The position numbers were made by a program, and so were the translations under genes. A stretch of DNA of 64,000 bases from the NCBI GenBank assembly GCA_913051545.1, contig CAJXCD010000004.1:24153-88152 (forward strand), written 5' to 3'. Within the stretch, counting starts at the first letter, position 1. Each line of letters begins with the position of its first letter. The notes under the pieces are model-generated. The model had not been told where the DNA came from. It did not search any database and worked only from the letters and a program-made list of their open reading frames with translations. The stretch is from an uncultured Chloroflexota bacterium (lineage in GTDB: Bacteria; Chloroflexota; Dehalococcoidia; Lucifugimonadales; CAJXCD01). This document shows positions 53,899 through 62,613 of this stretch, piece after piece.

Positions 53899-56142
53899 AT
53901 GACCACTGCTTACGAGCCAAATGTAGTGTTATCAACGAAAGAATATGATGTAGTGGGTACTCGTCCCATTCGACACGATGGAGTGGACAAGGTAACTGGT
54001 GCTGCAAAGTACGGTGCAGATTTCTATGCGTCAAATATGCTCTTTGCTAAAGTACTTAGAAGTCCCCACGCACACGCTCGTATCAAATCTATAGACACTA
54101 CCGATGCGGAATCTCTGGAAGGTGTTCGAGCTGTCGTAACCTCAAAGGACTTCGGCAATCTGCCTTGGACTTACGAACGCGATCAAGTAATGGCTAGTCA
54201 CAAGGTACTATACAAGGGACATCCCATAGCTGGAGTTGCGGCGATAAACTCTCATATTGCTGATCATGCAATATCGTTAATAAAAGTGGAGTATGAATGC
54301 CTAGCTTCTGTAGCAACAGTACATGAAGCTATGAAAGAAAATGCCCCAATTCTATTGGACGACCTACGTACGGAAGATGATCTCGGAAATAATAGTGAAT
54401 CCAATACTAATGTTGCCAAGCATATCCAATACAGCACAGGTGATATTGAAAAAGGATTCAATCAGGCAGACTTAATAGTAGAAAGAGAATTCAATACGGC
54501 AACTGTGCACCAAGGATATATAGAACCTTCAAATTTCACTGTAAACTGGAACCAAGATGGGAGGTTGCATATATGGCTAAGTTCTCAAGGCCCATTCGAA
54601 ATACGAGGTGATGCAGCAAAAGTTCTAGGTATTCCAGTATCCAATGTAAAGGTCACTCCTATGGAAATAGGTGGTGGATTTGGAGCTAAATTTTCAGTTT
54701 TCTCATCGCCAATTGCTGCTCTTTTATCCAAAAAAACTGGACACCCAGTCAAAGTGGTCAATACACGCACAGAAGAATTTGAATCTTCGACACCAACGCC
54801 TGGATCTTACTTGAAAGTCAAAATCGGAATAACCAAGAGTGGCCAAATAACCTCTGGACAAGCTTATTTGGCTTACGAAGCAGGAGCTTACCCAGGATCG
54901 CCGGTTGGAGGAGGAGCAAATTGTCTTTTTGCTCCCTATGACATACCAAACCAACTTATTGATGGCTACGATGTAGTGGTAAACAAACCAAAAACAGGAG
55001 CATATAGAGCTCCTGGTTCTCCAAATGCGGCATTTGCAATTGAATCCATTGTAGATGAGTTGGCCGAAAAATTAGGAATGGACCCCTTGAATCTTAGGCT
55101 GATGAATGCGTCGAAAAGTGGTACTAGGAGATCTGACGGTGTAAAGTTCCCGCGAATAGGCTGTATAGAAGTTATTGAGGCAATGAAATCCCACCCACAT
55201 TATTCCACTCCACTGAAGGGTCCTAACCAAGGCAGAGGAATAGCTATAGGATATTGGATGAATGGTGCTGGCGAATCCAGCATCACACTTACTGTACACC
55301 CTGATGGCCATATAAATTTAGTTGAGGGATCAGCTGACATTGGTGGTTCTAGAGCTTCTATATCAATGATGGCAGCTGAGGTGTTAGGTATACCTGCTGA
55401 GAGCGTCCATCCTTCAGTAGTGGACACAGACTCTGTTGGTTACACCAGTGGTACAGGCGGAAGTAGTGTCACACATAAAGCTGGTATTGTAGTTTATCAA
55501 GCAGCATCGGATGTCAAACTTCAATTATTAGATCGGGCTGCCAGCATATGGGGGACAGATTCCAACTCTTTAGAAATGAATAATGGAGTGATATCTTCAA
55601 CAAGTAACCATAATCTAAAAATTAGTTTTGAAGATTTGGCAGCTCAGCTAAATGATACAGGTGGTCCCATAGTAGGACGTGCCGCTCTAACTACTCGTGG
55701 ACCTGGCGGTGCATTCGCAGGACACATAATAGACGTAGAAGTAGACCCTGAAACAGGTAAAGTCGCCATACTCCGTTGCACAGCGTTCCAAGATTGCGGA
55801 AAAGCTATCCATCCCAGCTATGTAGAGGGTCAAATGCAAGGTGGAACAGTCCAAGGTATTGGATGGGCTCTTAACGAAGAATACTTCATGAATGAGGATG
55901 GCAGTATGGCAAATGGTACATTTCTAGATTACAGAATGCCATTAGCATTAGATCTTCCAATGATAGATACCGTTATAGTAGAGGTAGCAAATCCAGACCA
56001 TCCATTTGGAGTGCGTGGTGTAGGAGAAGTTTCAATAGCTCCACCGCTTCCAGCAGTTGCAAATGCTGTTTACGGAGCTACAGGTATCCGCATGAATAGA
56101 TTACCAATGACTCCAGCATCAATAGCTAACATTACAAAGTGA
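53899..56142 (+). CDS. Molybdenum hydroxylase large subunit, first paralogue (CoxL/XdhA type)
   Basis: A 747-residue molybdopterin-binding catalytic subunit. Family motifs are the N-terminal DKVTGAAKYGADF, PHAHARIKSIDT, the pterin-binding MEIGGGFGAKF (about 255), GAYRAPGSPNAAFAIE at the substrate channel, QGGTVQGIGWALNEE, and the terminal GVRGVGEVSIAPP whose Glu is the catalytic base. The AYRCSFR loop of form I CO dehydrogenase is absent, so CO oxidation is unlikely. A Mo-dependent hydroxylation of an aldehyde, purine or other heterocycle is expected; the substrate is unknown. It lies 30 bases after the Fe-S gene with GGAGG upstream. Confidence 0.9.
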   Translation: MTTAYEPNVVLSTKEYDVVGTRPIRHDGVDKVTGAAKYGADFYASNMLFAKVLRSPHAHARIKSIDTTDAESLEGVRAVVTSKDFGNLPWTYERDQVMASHKVLYKGHPIAGVAAINSHIADHAISLIKVEYECLASVATVHEAMKENAPILLDDLRTEDDLGNNSESNTNVAKHIQYSTGDIEKGFNQADLIVEREFNTATVHQGYIEPSNFTVNWNQDGRLHIWLSSQGPFEIRGDAAKVLGIPVSNVKVTPMEIGGGFGAKFSVFSSPIAALLSKKTGHPVKVVNTRTEEFESSTPTPGSYLKVKIGITKSGQITSGQAYLAYEAGAYPGSPVGGGANCLFAPYDIPNQLIDGYDVVVNKPKTGAYRAPGSPNAAFAIESIVDELAEKLGMDPLNLRLMNASKSGTRRSDGVKFPRIGCIEVIEAMKSHPHYSTPLKGPNQGRGIAIGYWMNGAGESSITLTVHPDGHINLVEGSADIGGSRASISMMAAEVLGIPAESVHPSVVDTDSVGYTSGTGGSSVTHKAGIVVYQAASDVKLQLLDRAASIWGTDSNSLEMNNGVISSTSNHNLKISFEDLAAQLNDTGGPIVGRAALTTRGPGGAFAGHIIDVEVDPETGKVAILRCTAFQDCGKAIHPSYVEGQMQGGTVQGIGWALNEEYFMNEDGSMANGTFLDYRMPLALDLPMIDTVIVEVANPDHPFGVRGVGEVSIAPPLPAVANAVYGATGIRMNRLPMTPASIANITK

Positions 56143-56217
56143 TTTTTATAAATAGTTAAATATGCCTCCATCTTATATCTGGGGGCCAATAATTAGTTCT
56201 ATACAGGAGAATTTTCA

Positions 56218-58512
56218 TTGACTGCAAACTATGAAAGAAACATGATTTTGGAAAACGGCAAATATGACGTTGTCGGAACCCGTCCTATACGCCATGATGG
56301 AGCAGACAAGGTAACTGGTAGAGCCCTGTACGGAGCCGATTTTACCACTACAGGATTGTTGCATGGTAAAACATTGCGTAGCCCACATGCTCACGCACGA
56401 ATTATATCAATAGACACCAGCAAGGCTGCGGCACATCCAGGTGTAAAAGCTATCGTAACTGCAGATGACTTAGGTCCTGCTGTAAAAGCCGGTACCATTG
56501 TGGACTATGGAGAGGCAGATGCTGACCTAAAATATATACGAGATAACATACTGGCTAGAGACAAAGTTCTCTACGTTGGTCACGCTATAGCCGCCGTCGC
56601 AGCTACAAGTACCCATGAAGCCGAAGAAGCGATTTCACTCATAGATGTGCAATATGAAGTATTAAGTCCGGTTCTTACGGCACCTGATGCTATGAAATCC
56701 GATGCTCCATTATTGCATAATGATCTCGTAACAGAGCTAGGTGATGATCTGGAAAATATAGATGCCAAAGATAACGTGGCTAAACACCTTCAAGATAAGT
56801 TAGGAGACCTTGAAAAAGGTTTTTCCGAAGCCGATGTCATAATCGAACGTGAGTTCAATACAGCAACCGTACATCAAGGTTATATTGAACCACATAATGT
56901 TACAGCTATATGGAACACAGATAATAGGTTGACCATTTGGACGAGTACTCAGGGGGCATTCACAGTACGGTCTGCTGTGGGAGCGGCGCTAAGCAAGCCA
57001 GTTTCAGAAATAAAAGTTGTACCAATGGAAATTGGTGGCGGATTCGGTGGAAAAATTCCAATTTACATGGAACCTTCAGCTGCTTTACTCTCGAAGAAAA
57101 CAGGAAATCCAGTCAAGATGGTAATGACTCGCAGAGAAGTTTTTGAATCAACCGGACCAACACCAGGGTCTTACATAAAGGTTAAAGTAGGAGCATCGAA
57201 CGATGGTAGATTAGTAGCTGCTCAAGCTCATATGGCGTACGAAGCTGGGGCATTCCCCGGAGGTATGATAGCAGCCGGAGTAAAATGTATTTTCGCACCA
57301 TACAACATACCTAATGTGTTAGTGGATGGATACGATGTAGTCGTTAACAAACCAAAAACTGCAGCGTACCGGGCACCAGGCTCCACTAATGCAGCATTTG
57401 CAAGTGAATCAGTTGTCTCTGAAATCGCAGGGACACTGAATATAGACCCTATAGAGTTTAGAATTATGAACTCCGCGAAAGAAGGAACTAGACGTTCAGA
57501 TGGTCCAATTCATCCTAAGATAGGATGCATCGAAGTATTAGAGGCGATGAAGAACCACCCTCACTATAAAGCTCCTCTGAATAATCCAAATACTGGTAGG
57601 GGAATTGCTGTGGGGTATTGGTTTAACGCAGGTCTAGAATCTAGTGCCCATATAAACGTAAATAACGACGGCACAATAAATCTGGTAGAAGGCTCAACAG
57701 ACATAGGTGGTAGTAGAACCTCTCTATCAATGCAAGCTGCAGAAGTTTTAGGTATCCCTGTACAGGATGTAAATCCATCGGTAGCCGATACTGATTCTGT
57801 AGGTTACACTGCCGTGACTGGTGGTAGCAGAGTGACATTTGCAACTGGTACAGCGGTATATAGAGCCGCTCAGGATGTAAAACAGCAAATGACAGAAAGG
57901 GCAGCGTTGCTATGGGACGTAAATCATGAATCTGTTGAAATGGAGAAAGGTATTGTAACTTCAACCGCAGATAACGGACTTAGAATGACATTTAAAGAAT
58001 TAGCTGCTGAACTGAATGACACTGGAGGACCTGTTATAGGACGCGGTTCATTCGACGGTAAAGGGGAAGGTGGAAGTTATGCTGGCAACATAGTGGATAT
58101 AGCTGTGGACCCTGATACCGGGAAAATAGAAATCCTACGATTCACTGTGTTCCAAGATGCCGGTAAGGCCATTCACCCAAGTTATGTAGAAGGGCAGATG
58201 CAGGGCGGAAGTGCTCAAGGCATCGGTTGGGCTCTAAATGAAGAGTATTTTATGAACTCAGAGGGAACTATGACAAATAGTACTCTCCTTGATTATCGAA
58301 TGCCCATCAGCCTAGACCTACCCTTAATAGATACGGTCATTATAGAAGTTCCAAATCCAACGCACCCTCTGGGTGTCAGAGGTGTTGGTGAAGCTAATAT
58401 AGCTCCTCCACCCGCAGCTTTGGCTGATGCTATCTACAATGCCACCGGGTCTCGCATGAGTGATTTGCCAATGAATCCCACAGCCGTTATGGAAAGTATC
58501 TGGAAACAATAA
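56218..58512 (+). CDS. Molybdenum hydroxylase large subunit, second paralogue (CoxL/XdhA type)
   Basis: A 764-residue paralogue of the preceding gene; long identical stretches such as YDVVGTRPIRHDG, EFNTATVHQGYIEP and DGYDVVVNKPKT show a recent tandem duplication. The molybdopterin motif is GGGFGGK, the substrate loop AAYRAPGSTNAAF, and the catalytic Glu is in GVRGVGEANIAPP. It carries an extra segment near residues 85-105 (VKAGTIVDYGEADAD) absent from the first copy. Start TTG with AGGAG eight bases upstream. No second Fe-S or FAD gene follows, so both large subunits probably share one electron-transfer pair. Confidence 0.9.
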   Translation: MTANYERNMILENGKYDVVGTRPIRHDGADKVTGRALYGADFTTTGLLHGKTLRSPHAHARIISIDTSKAAAHPGVKAIVTADDLGPAVKAGTIVDYGEADADLKYIRDNILARDKVLYVGHAIAAVAATSTHEAEEAISLIDVQYEVLSPVLTAPDAMKSDAPLLHNDLVTELGDDLENIDAKDNVAKHLQDKLGDLEKGFSEADVIIEREFNTATVHQGYIEPHNVTAIWNTDNRLTIWTSTQGAFTVRSAVGAALSKPVSEIKVVPMEIGGGFGGKIPIYMEPSAALLSKKTGNPVKMVMTRREVFESTGPTPGSYIKVKVGASNDGRLVAAQAHMAYEAGAFPGGMIAAGVKCIFAPYNIPNVLVDGYDVVVNKPKTAAYRAPGSTNAAFASESVVSEIAGTLNIDPIEFRIMNSAKEGTRRSDGPIHPKIGCIEVLEAMKNHPHYKAPLNNPNTGRGIAVGYWFNAGLESSAHINVNNDGTINLVEGSTDIGGSRTSLSMQAAEVLGIPVQDVNPSVADTDSVGYTAVTGGSRVTFATGTAVYRAAQDVKQQMTERAALLWDVNHESVEMEKGIVTSTADNGLRMTFKELAAELNDTGGPVIGRGSFDGKGEGGSYAGNIVDIAVDPDTGKIEILRFTVFQDAGKAIHPSYVEGQMQGGSAQGIGWALNEEYFMNSEGTMTNSTLLDYRMPISLDLPLIDTVIIEVPNPTHPLGVRGVGEANIAPPPAALADAIYNATGSRMSDLPMNPTAVMESIWKQ

Positions 58513-58522
58513 TCCAAGTCAA

Positions 58523-58801
58523 ATGGCTATAGTCTTTATCCCGTCTTTAATGCAGAAACTCACGGAAGATAAAGCTACTGTAGTTGTAGATGGTGGGACT
58601 GTACGTGAAGTGATCAACAATCTTGAAAATTTGTACCCAGGAATCAAGGTAAAACTTGTTGACGGTTTCAAAATGAAATCTAACATATCTGTAGCTGTCG
58701 ATGGTGAGGTAACACCTCTAGGAATACTTGAAAAGGTAAATAAAAACAGTGAGGTACATTTTCTTCCAGCTATAGGAGGAGGCGACGTAATTACATTATG
58801 A
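58523..58801 (+). CDS. MoaD/ThiS-family ubiquitin-like protein with residues after the glycine motif
   Basis: A 92-residue beta-grasp protein: IFIPS-like opening, VVVDGGTVREVINNLENLYPG, ISVAVDGEVTPLG and EVHFLPAIGGG are typical of MoaD/ThiS sulfur carriers. Such proteins act with a C-terminal Gly-Gly thiocarboxylate. Here three glycines (85-87) are followed by five more residues, DVITL, so activation would need proteolytic trimming. Its position just after two molybdenum-enzyme genes points to molybdopterin sulfur delivery. The stop overlaps the next start (ATGA). No good Shine-Dalgarno is seen, so translation may depend on the upstream gene ten bases away. Confidence 0.85.
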   Translation: MAIVFIPSLMQKLTEDKATVVVDGGTVREVINNLENLYPGIKVKLVDGFKMKSNISVAVDGEVTPLGILEKVNKNSEVHFLPAIGGGDVITL

Positions 58802-59721
58802 ATGGTAGCCAAATTAAAGGCGTCATGGTTCCTGTTCTGACCCCTCTAACACCAAACGAGGATGTAGATGTTCAGTCCTTAGTACGTCTAGTAAATTATC
58901 TCATAGAAAATGGGGTGCACGGTATTTGGGCCGCAGGAACTAATGGTGAATTTGCATCCCTGACTAATAAACAACATGTGATCTGTATAAAAACTGTTGT
59001 AACCGCCACTTCAGGAAGAGTTCCAGTAATAGGAAATATATCAGCTGCAAGTACTAAGACATCCATAGAAATAGGTAAAGCTGTGGATAAAATTGGTCTA
59101 GATGGAATAGCGGCAACACCACCATACTACTATCTCAATTCCCAAGACGAATTATTAGAGCATTTCAGGTACATAAAATCGTCTCTAGGTATGCCATTAT
59201 GGATATACAATATCCCACCAAATGTAAAAGCAGAAGTAGAAGCGTCAACAATAGTTGACTTGGCACTGGATGGTACTATAGCAGGCATAAAAGACAGTTC
59301 CGGTGCTGGAGAAAAATTCGCGAATTTACGTATTCTGTGTGAGCAAAAAGGTGTTGATCCATACAGATTTCTGGGTACTGTGAATCGAATAACTAGCGCC
59401 GGTTCACTTGGTGCCCACGGCGTAATACCGGGTCTCGGTAATTTTGTACCAAATATTGCATCCTTAGGCTGGGAATCTGGTGAAACAAGTGACGCAGAAT
59501 TAGCAGGTAAGTATAACAACAAGCTAATGTTGGCGACAAAAATATCACGTTTGGCAAAAGCTGGAAGTGCTCAAGCATCAAGTATTTCTGGTATGAAGTC
59601 GGCCCTTAAAATAATGGGGGTAATTGACAACGATACAGTAACAAGACCCTTAAGGCCTCTAAAACACGAAGAGAAAAAGACAATACCAGAGTTAATTGAG
59701 GAACTTGGGCTGGAATACTAA
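58798..59721 (+). CDS. Dihydrodipicolinate synthase/N-acetylneuraminate lyase family protein
   Basis: A 307-residue class I (Schiff-base) aldolase-fold protein. GVMVPVLTPLTPNEDVD opens the barrel, GTNGEFASL is the carboxylate-binding loop, PLWIYNIPP carries the catalytic Tyr and IAGIKDSSG the Schiff-base lysine. The family condenses or cleaves pyruvate-containing sugar acids and 2-keto acids. Being the last gene of the molybdenum-hydroxylase operon, translationally coupled to the MoaD-like gene, it likely serves a catabolic route rather than lysine synthesis. True DapA residues cannot be confirmed by eye. Confidence 0.88.
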   Translation: MNGSQIKGVMVPVLTPLTPNEDVDVQSLVRLVNYLIENGVHGIWAAGTNGEFASLTNKQHVICIKTVVTATSGRVPVIGNISAASTKTSIEIGKAVDKIGLDGIAATPPYYYLNSQDELLEHFRYIKSSLGMPLWIYNIPPNVKAEVEASTIVDLALDGTIAGIKDSSGAGEKFANLRILCEQKGVDPYRFLGTVNRITSAGSLGAHGVIPGLGNFVPNIASLGWESGETSDAELAGKYNNKLMLATKISRLAKAGSAQASSISGMKSALKIMGVIDNDTVTRPLRPLKHEEKKTIPELIEELGLEY

Positions 59722-59832
59722 TTTGTCATTTTTCGTATTTATGATGAAGAATCTATTATGGACATAAAATAGGTATTTTGTTACGATTGGGCGAATTATT
59801 TACTAATACAATATAGAGTTTCACTTTAATTT

Positions 59833-59846
59833 GTGTGATTACACAC
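59833..59846 (+). promoter_or_regulatory. Inverted repeat upstream of the methyltransferase gene
   Basis: GTGTG-ATTA-CACAC, a perfect 5-bp dyad directly before the ribosome-binding site AAGGAG (59851-59856). It could be a repressor operator or a small leader hairpin. Confidence 0.35.
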
Positions 59847-59862
59847 TGCGAAGGAGCATCTA

Positions 59863-60681
59863 TTGAATAAGCAAGACTTCGCGTTTACCAAGTTTGCGAG
59901 TAACCTCTTCTACAAAGAACAGAATGCTCATTTGGTCGACATGGCTGACTTACAATCTGGACAAAGGGTAGTCGATTTAGCATGCGGCACTGGTGGGGTT
60001 ACTCGACTTATTGCTGAGCATTTAAAAGGTGCTAGAAAATCAGTCGTTATAGGTATAGATCACTCTTCAACAGCACTGAAACAGGCAATGGAAGACCTTA
60101 AAGACGTGAAGGAATCCGCACTCGAGTTCATACACAGTGGAGTGGAACGAGTATCAGATACTGTCACTGACTCAGTTGATGCAGTTTTTTTCTGTAATGC
60201 AATACACTATATCAACGACAAAGAATCTCTACTATCAGATATATCAAAGACCCTTAAACCTGGTGGAAAGTTGGTATTTAATACTTCCTTTTACGACGGT
60301 GCTCATCCACCCGAAACGATGGTTTTTGCTAGGAAATGGATGATGCGTGCGTCTAGGATACTACGAAGTGATTATGGTCTTAAACCTCACAAATCAGATA
60401 AGGTTCAATCTAGGAGACAACTTACTCCGATAGAGTATACGGAGCTATTAGAGCGAAGTGGATTCCGAATAACCAAGCAGGAAATAGCGAAGGTACAAGT
60501 CACTCTGCAAGGGTGGCAAGACATTAGTAGTTTCGAAGATTTCATACTAGGAGTTATGCCTGGAGTACCACTTGAAAAAGCCAGTTCCGCTCTAAAGAAG
60601 GCAGTTGCCCAGGTATTTGAAGAAATGGGTGTCCGATCTGTACCACGCAACTGGTTAGATATTGTGGCAACTAAAGCTTAG
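59863..60681 (+). CDS. Class I SAM-dependent methyltransferase
   Basis: A 272-residue methyltransferase with motif I VVDLACGTGGVTRLI, the acidic end of strand 2 IGIDHSSTA, motif II/III DAVFFCNAIHYI and motif LKPGGKLVFNTSF. This is the UbiE/Methyltransf_11-type fold; the acceptor may be a small molecule or lipid quinone-like compound, which sequence does not reveal. The start is TTG with AAGGAG six bases upstream. Single gene, convergent with the FAD oxidoreductase. Confidence 0.87.
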   Translation: MNKQDFAFTKFASNLFYKEQNAHLVDMADLQSGQRVVDLACGTGGVTRLIAEHLKGARKSVVIGIDHSSTALKQAMEDLKDVKESALEFIHSGVERVSDTVTDSVDAVFFCNAIHYINDKESLLSDISKTLKPGGKLVFNTSFYDGAHPPETMVFARKWMMRASRILRSDYGLKPHKSDKVQSRRQLTPIEYTELLERSGFRITKQEIAKVQVTLQGWQDISSFEDFILGVMPGVPLEKASSALKKAVAQVFEEMGVRSVPRNWLDIVATKA

Positions 60682-60723
60682 TCAATAGAATTCTTATTTA
60701 GCCTCTGTCTAACGTTAGATTAA

Positions 60724-62403
60724 CTACGGTTTTGACCCATGCTTCAATTTTCCTAAAACACGTTGATCAAATGCAGATGGACGGTCCTCCGGACCCAGAG
60801 ACGGCCATTCGAGTTCCATGCCTTGAGATACGCAAAGAGCCTGGAACTCTTCTAATAGAGATTTATTTTCTCTAACCGCTTTAGGCAAAGATTTTTTTTC
60901 GATACAGAATGCCGCCAACAAACCTGATGCTTCCCCGACGTTCCACTCCACCGGGTGTAATCTATAAGCACCGTTACTAAGATGCGTAGTACCTAAATTC
61001 TTACAGGCAGGCAGAAGATTTTCCATTCTAATAGGTAACAAAGCTCCTAATGGTATTTGGAACGGCAAGGTCTCCAAATCATGAATACCATTATCTCCGC
61101 CTGTTGAGGGATGTAGGTCAGTATGGTATAGCCCAACTCCTACACTGTCAAAGAAACTTTGAGCTAGTGTATCTTCACTCGACCTAGGACTCAAATGTGT
61201 TTCAGTGATGGTGAATTCCGCCTTTATCCTTCTAGATTCTCTTATATATGGGTATTTCGCAAGCCCATCAGGGGTACCAACAATGTCAGGTCTTAAATAC
61301 AATCCTGGCCAGCCTACACCTCCATCTGGACGAGGGGATTCTGTTTGAAGCCAATACAACCAACTCAAAGAAAGCTGACGAGCTTCCTCTAAATAAATGG
61401 ATATTTCATCATCGGTTTTATCTATAATACTATTTGCAAAATAGTCGTGCTGCCAAGCATTCACCATAGTAACATCATGTGGAACCGTACCGGGTTGGAA
61501 TCTATCCTTAGAAACTATCCTTCGATGCGTCCATAAGCTGTCATCTGGATTATCCGCCCCGTCAGGGAAAAGGGTTCGGTGTTGAACCCACGATTTCCCG
61601 TGCTCATGTCTGAGTATGTCCCAGGTAAATAATTTACCCTGCCAAGACGGAGTAAGATTCGGGTAATAATTATTCCAATAATCGTACTGGGATGGTTTAT
61701 CAATAACATGAGTACCTTTAGGATCATAACCAACTGCCATACACCATGTTATGGACTGAACATTGTCAGGTTGAGGCTTACCCGATAAAGCATGCTCTTC
61801 TCCAGTATCACTCTGAGATTCGAAACCAGTAACGTATTCAACTCCCGCAAGGGGTAAAAGGTCTCCTAGTTCCGTAGCATCTAGAATATATTTTGCTTCG
61901 AATGTCCTTTCGAAACCTTGATCCATATCGATAAATGTTACAGAACGTAAAACATCTCCTACAACATCCACTGAAATGGGCTTATATTTTGTTCTAATAT
62001 CTAATAACCCAGCCATAAAATATTTTGCCATCATTTGATTCAATACTGCCAGACTTACCCTAGGCTCGTGACACAATCTAGAAACAAAACCATTACCGGG
62101 GTTTAAATACATGTCTTGGTATGATTCTGCATTAAGTGGATAATGTTGTCTGTAGTATTGCCGAACCAAATTTCTGAACGCTCGATAACGTCCCGTACAA
62201 CCAAAGGACTCTATCCATCTATGTTCATCAGGAGGAACAGCCTGAGACGTTAATTGTCCACCTATCCAATCTGTCTCTTCCGTAAGAATAACCCTTTTCC
62301 CGAGACTAGCAGCCGCCATTGCCGCTGCACAACCACCTGTTCCTCCTCCTACTATCAAAATATCTGCACTACCATCTCCTCCAGATCTGCCATCTATACT
62401 CAT
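60724..62403 (-). CDS. FAD-dependent oxidoreductase (FAD_oxidored family)
   Basis: A 559-residue flavoprotein. The N-terminal dinucleotide motif DILIVGGGTGGCAAAMAAASLG and EETDWIGGQLTSQAVPPDEH are typical of the FAD-dependent oxidoreductase family that contains many proteins from sugar and xenobiotic pathways. LDATELGDLLPLAGVEYVTG is the second FAD contact. The C-terminal part has LGTTHLSNGAYRLHPVEWNVGEASG, another family signature. No signal peptide is visible, so a cytosolic enzyme is likely. The substrate is unknown. About 200 bases separate it from the groL terminator. Confidence 0.88.
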   Translation of the reverse strand: MSIDGRSGGDGSADILIVGGGTGGCAAAMAAASLGKRVILTEETDWIGGQLTSQAVPPDEHRWIESFGCTGRYRAFRNLVRQYYRQHYPLNAESYQDMYLNPGNGFVSRLCHEPRVSLAVLNQMMAKYFMAGLLDIRTKYKPISVDVVGDVLRSVTFIDMDQGFERTFEAKYILDATELGDLLPLAGVEYVTGFESQSDTGEEHALSGKPQPDNVQSITWCMAVGYDPKGTHVIDKPSQYDYWNNYYPNLTPSWQGKLFTWDILRHEHGKSWVQHRTLFPDGADNPDDSLWTHRRIVSKDRFQPGTVPHDVTMVNAWQHDYFANSIIDKTDDEISIYLEEARQLSLSWLYWLQTESPRPDGGVGWPGLYLRPDIVGTPDGLAKYPYIRESRRIKAEFTITETHLSPRSSEDTLAQSFFDSVGVGLYHTDLHPSTGGDNGIHDLETLPFQIPLGALLPIRMENLLPACKNLGTTHLSNGAYRLHPVEWNVGEASGLLAAFCIEKKSLPKAVRENKSLLEEFQALCVSQGMELEWPSLGPEDRPSAFDQRVLGKLKHGSKP

Positions 62404-62534
62404 TTATGTCTATCCCTATATTGATTCGAAATTTAGAATTACCTGCCAGGAACTCTAATCGTAAACAATATTCAAGTCAATATGATCCTCAGTAATAGCA
62501 AACGCACTTAAATAACAACGCTTTCTCAAAGGGC

Positions 62535-62570
62535 AAAAAAAGAGGGGCATTCTGTGGAATGCCCCTCTTT
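62535..62570 (-). terminator. Intrinsic terminator of groL
   Basis: A perfect 14-bp stem (AAAGAGGGGCATTC with its complement) around a four-base loop, followed on the minus strand by a run of T (complement of A at 62535-62541). Position, 44 bases after the groL stop, makes this a textbook rho-independent terminator. Confidence 0.93.
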
Positions 62571-62613
62571 GGAAACTAATCTAACTAACAGCGATTTATA
62601 AGTTATAACTCTC

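Noticed and set aside
53899..58512. Form I aerobic CO dehydrogenase
   Set aside because: Subunit order and families fit, but neither large subunit has the AYRCSFR active-site loop, so CO oxidation is not supported.
60708..60719. Perfect 12-base palindrome TCTAACGTTAGA between convergent genes
   Set aside because: Too short and isolated to call a terminator or a binding site.
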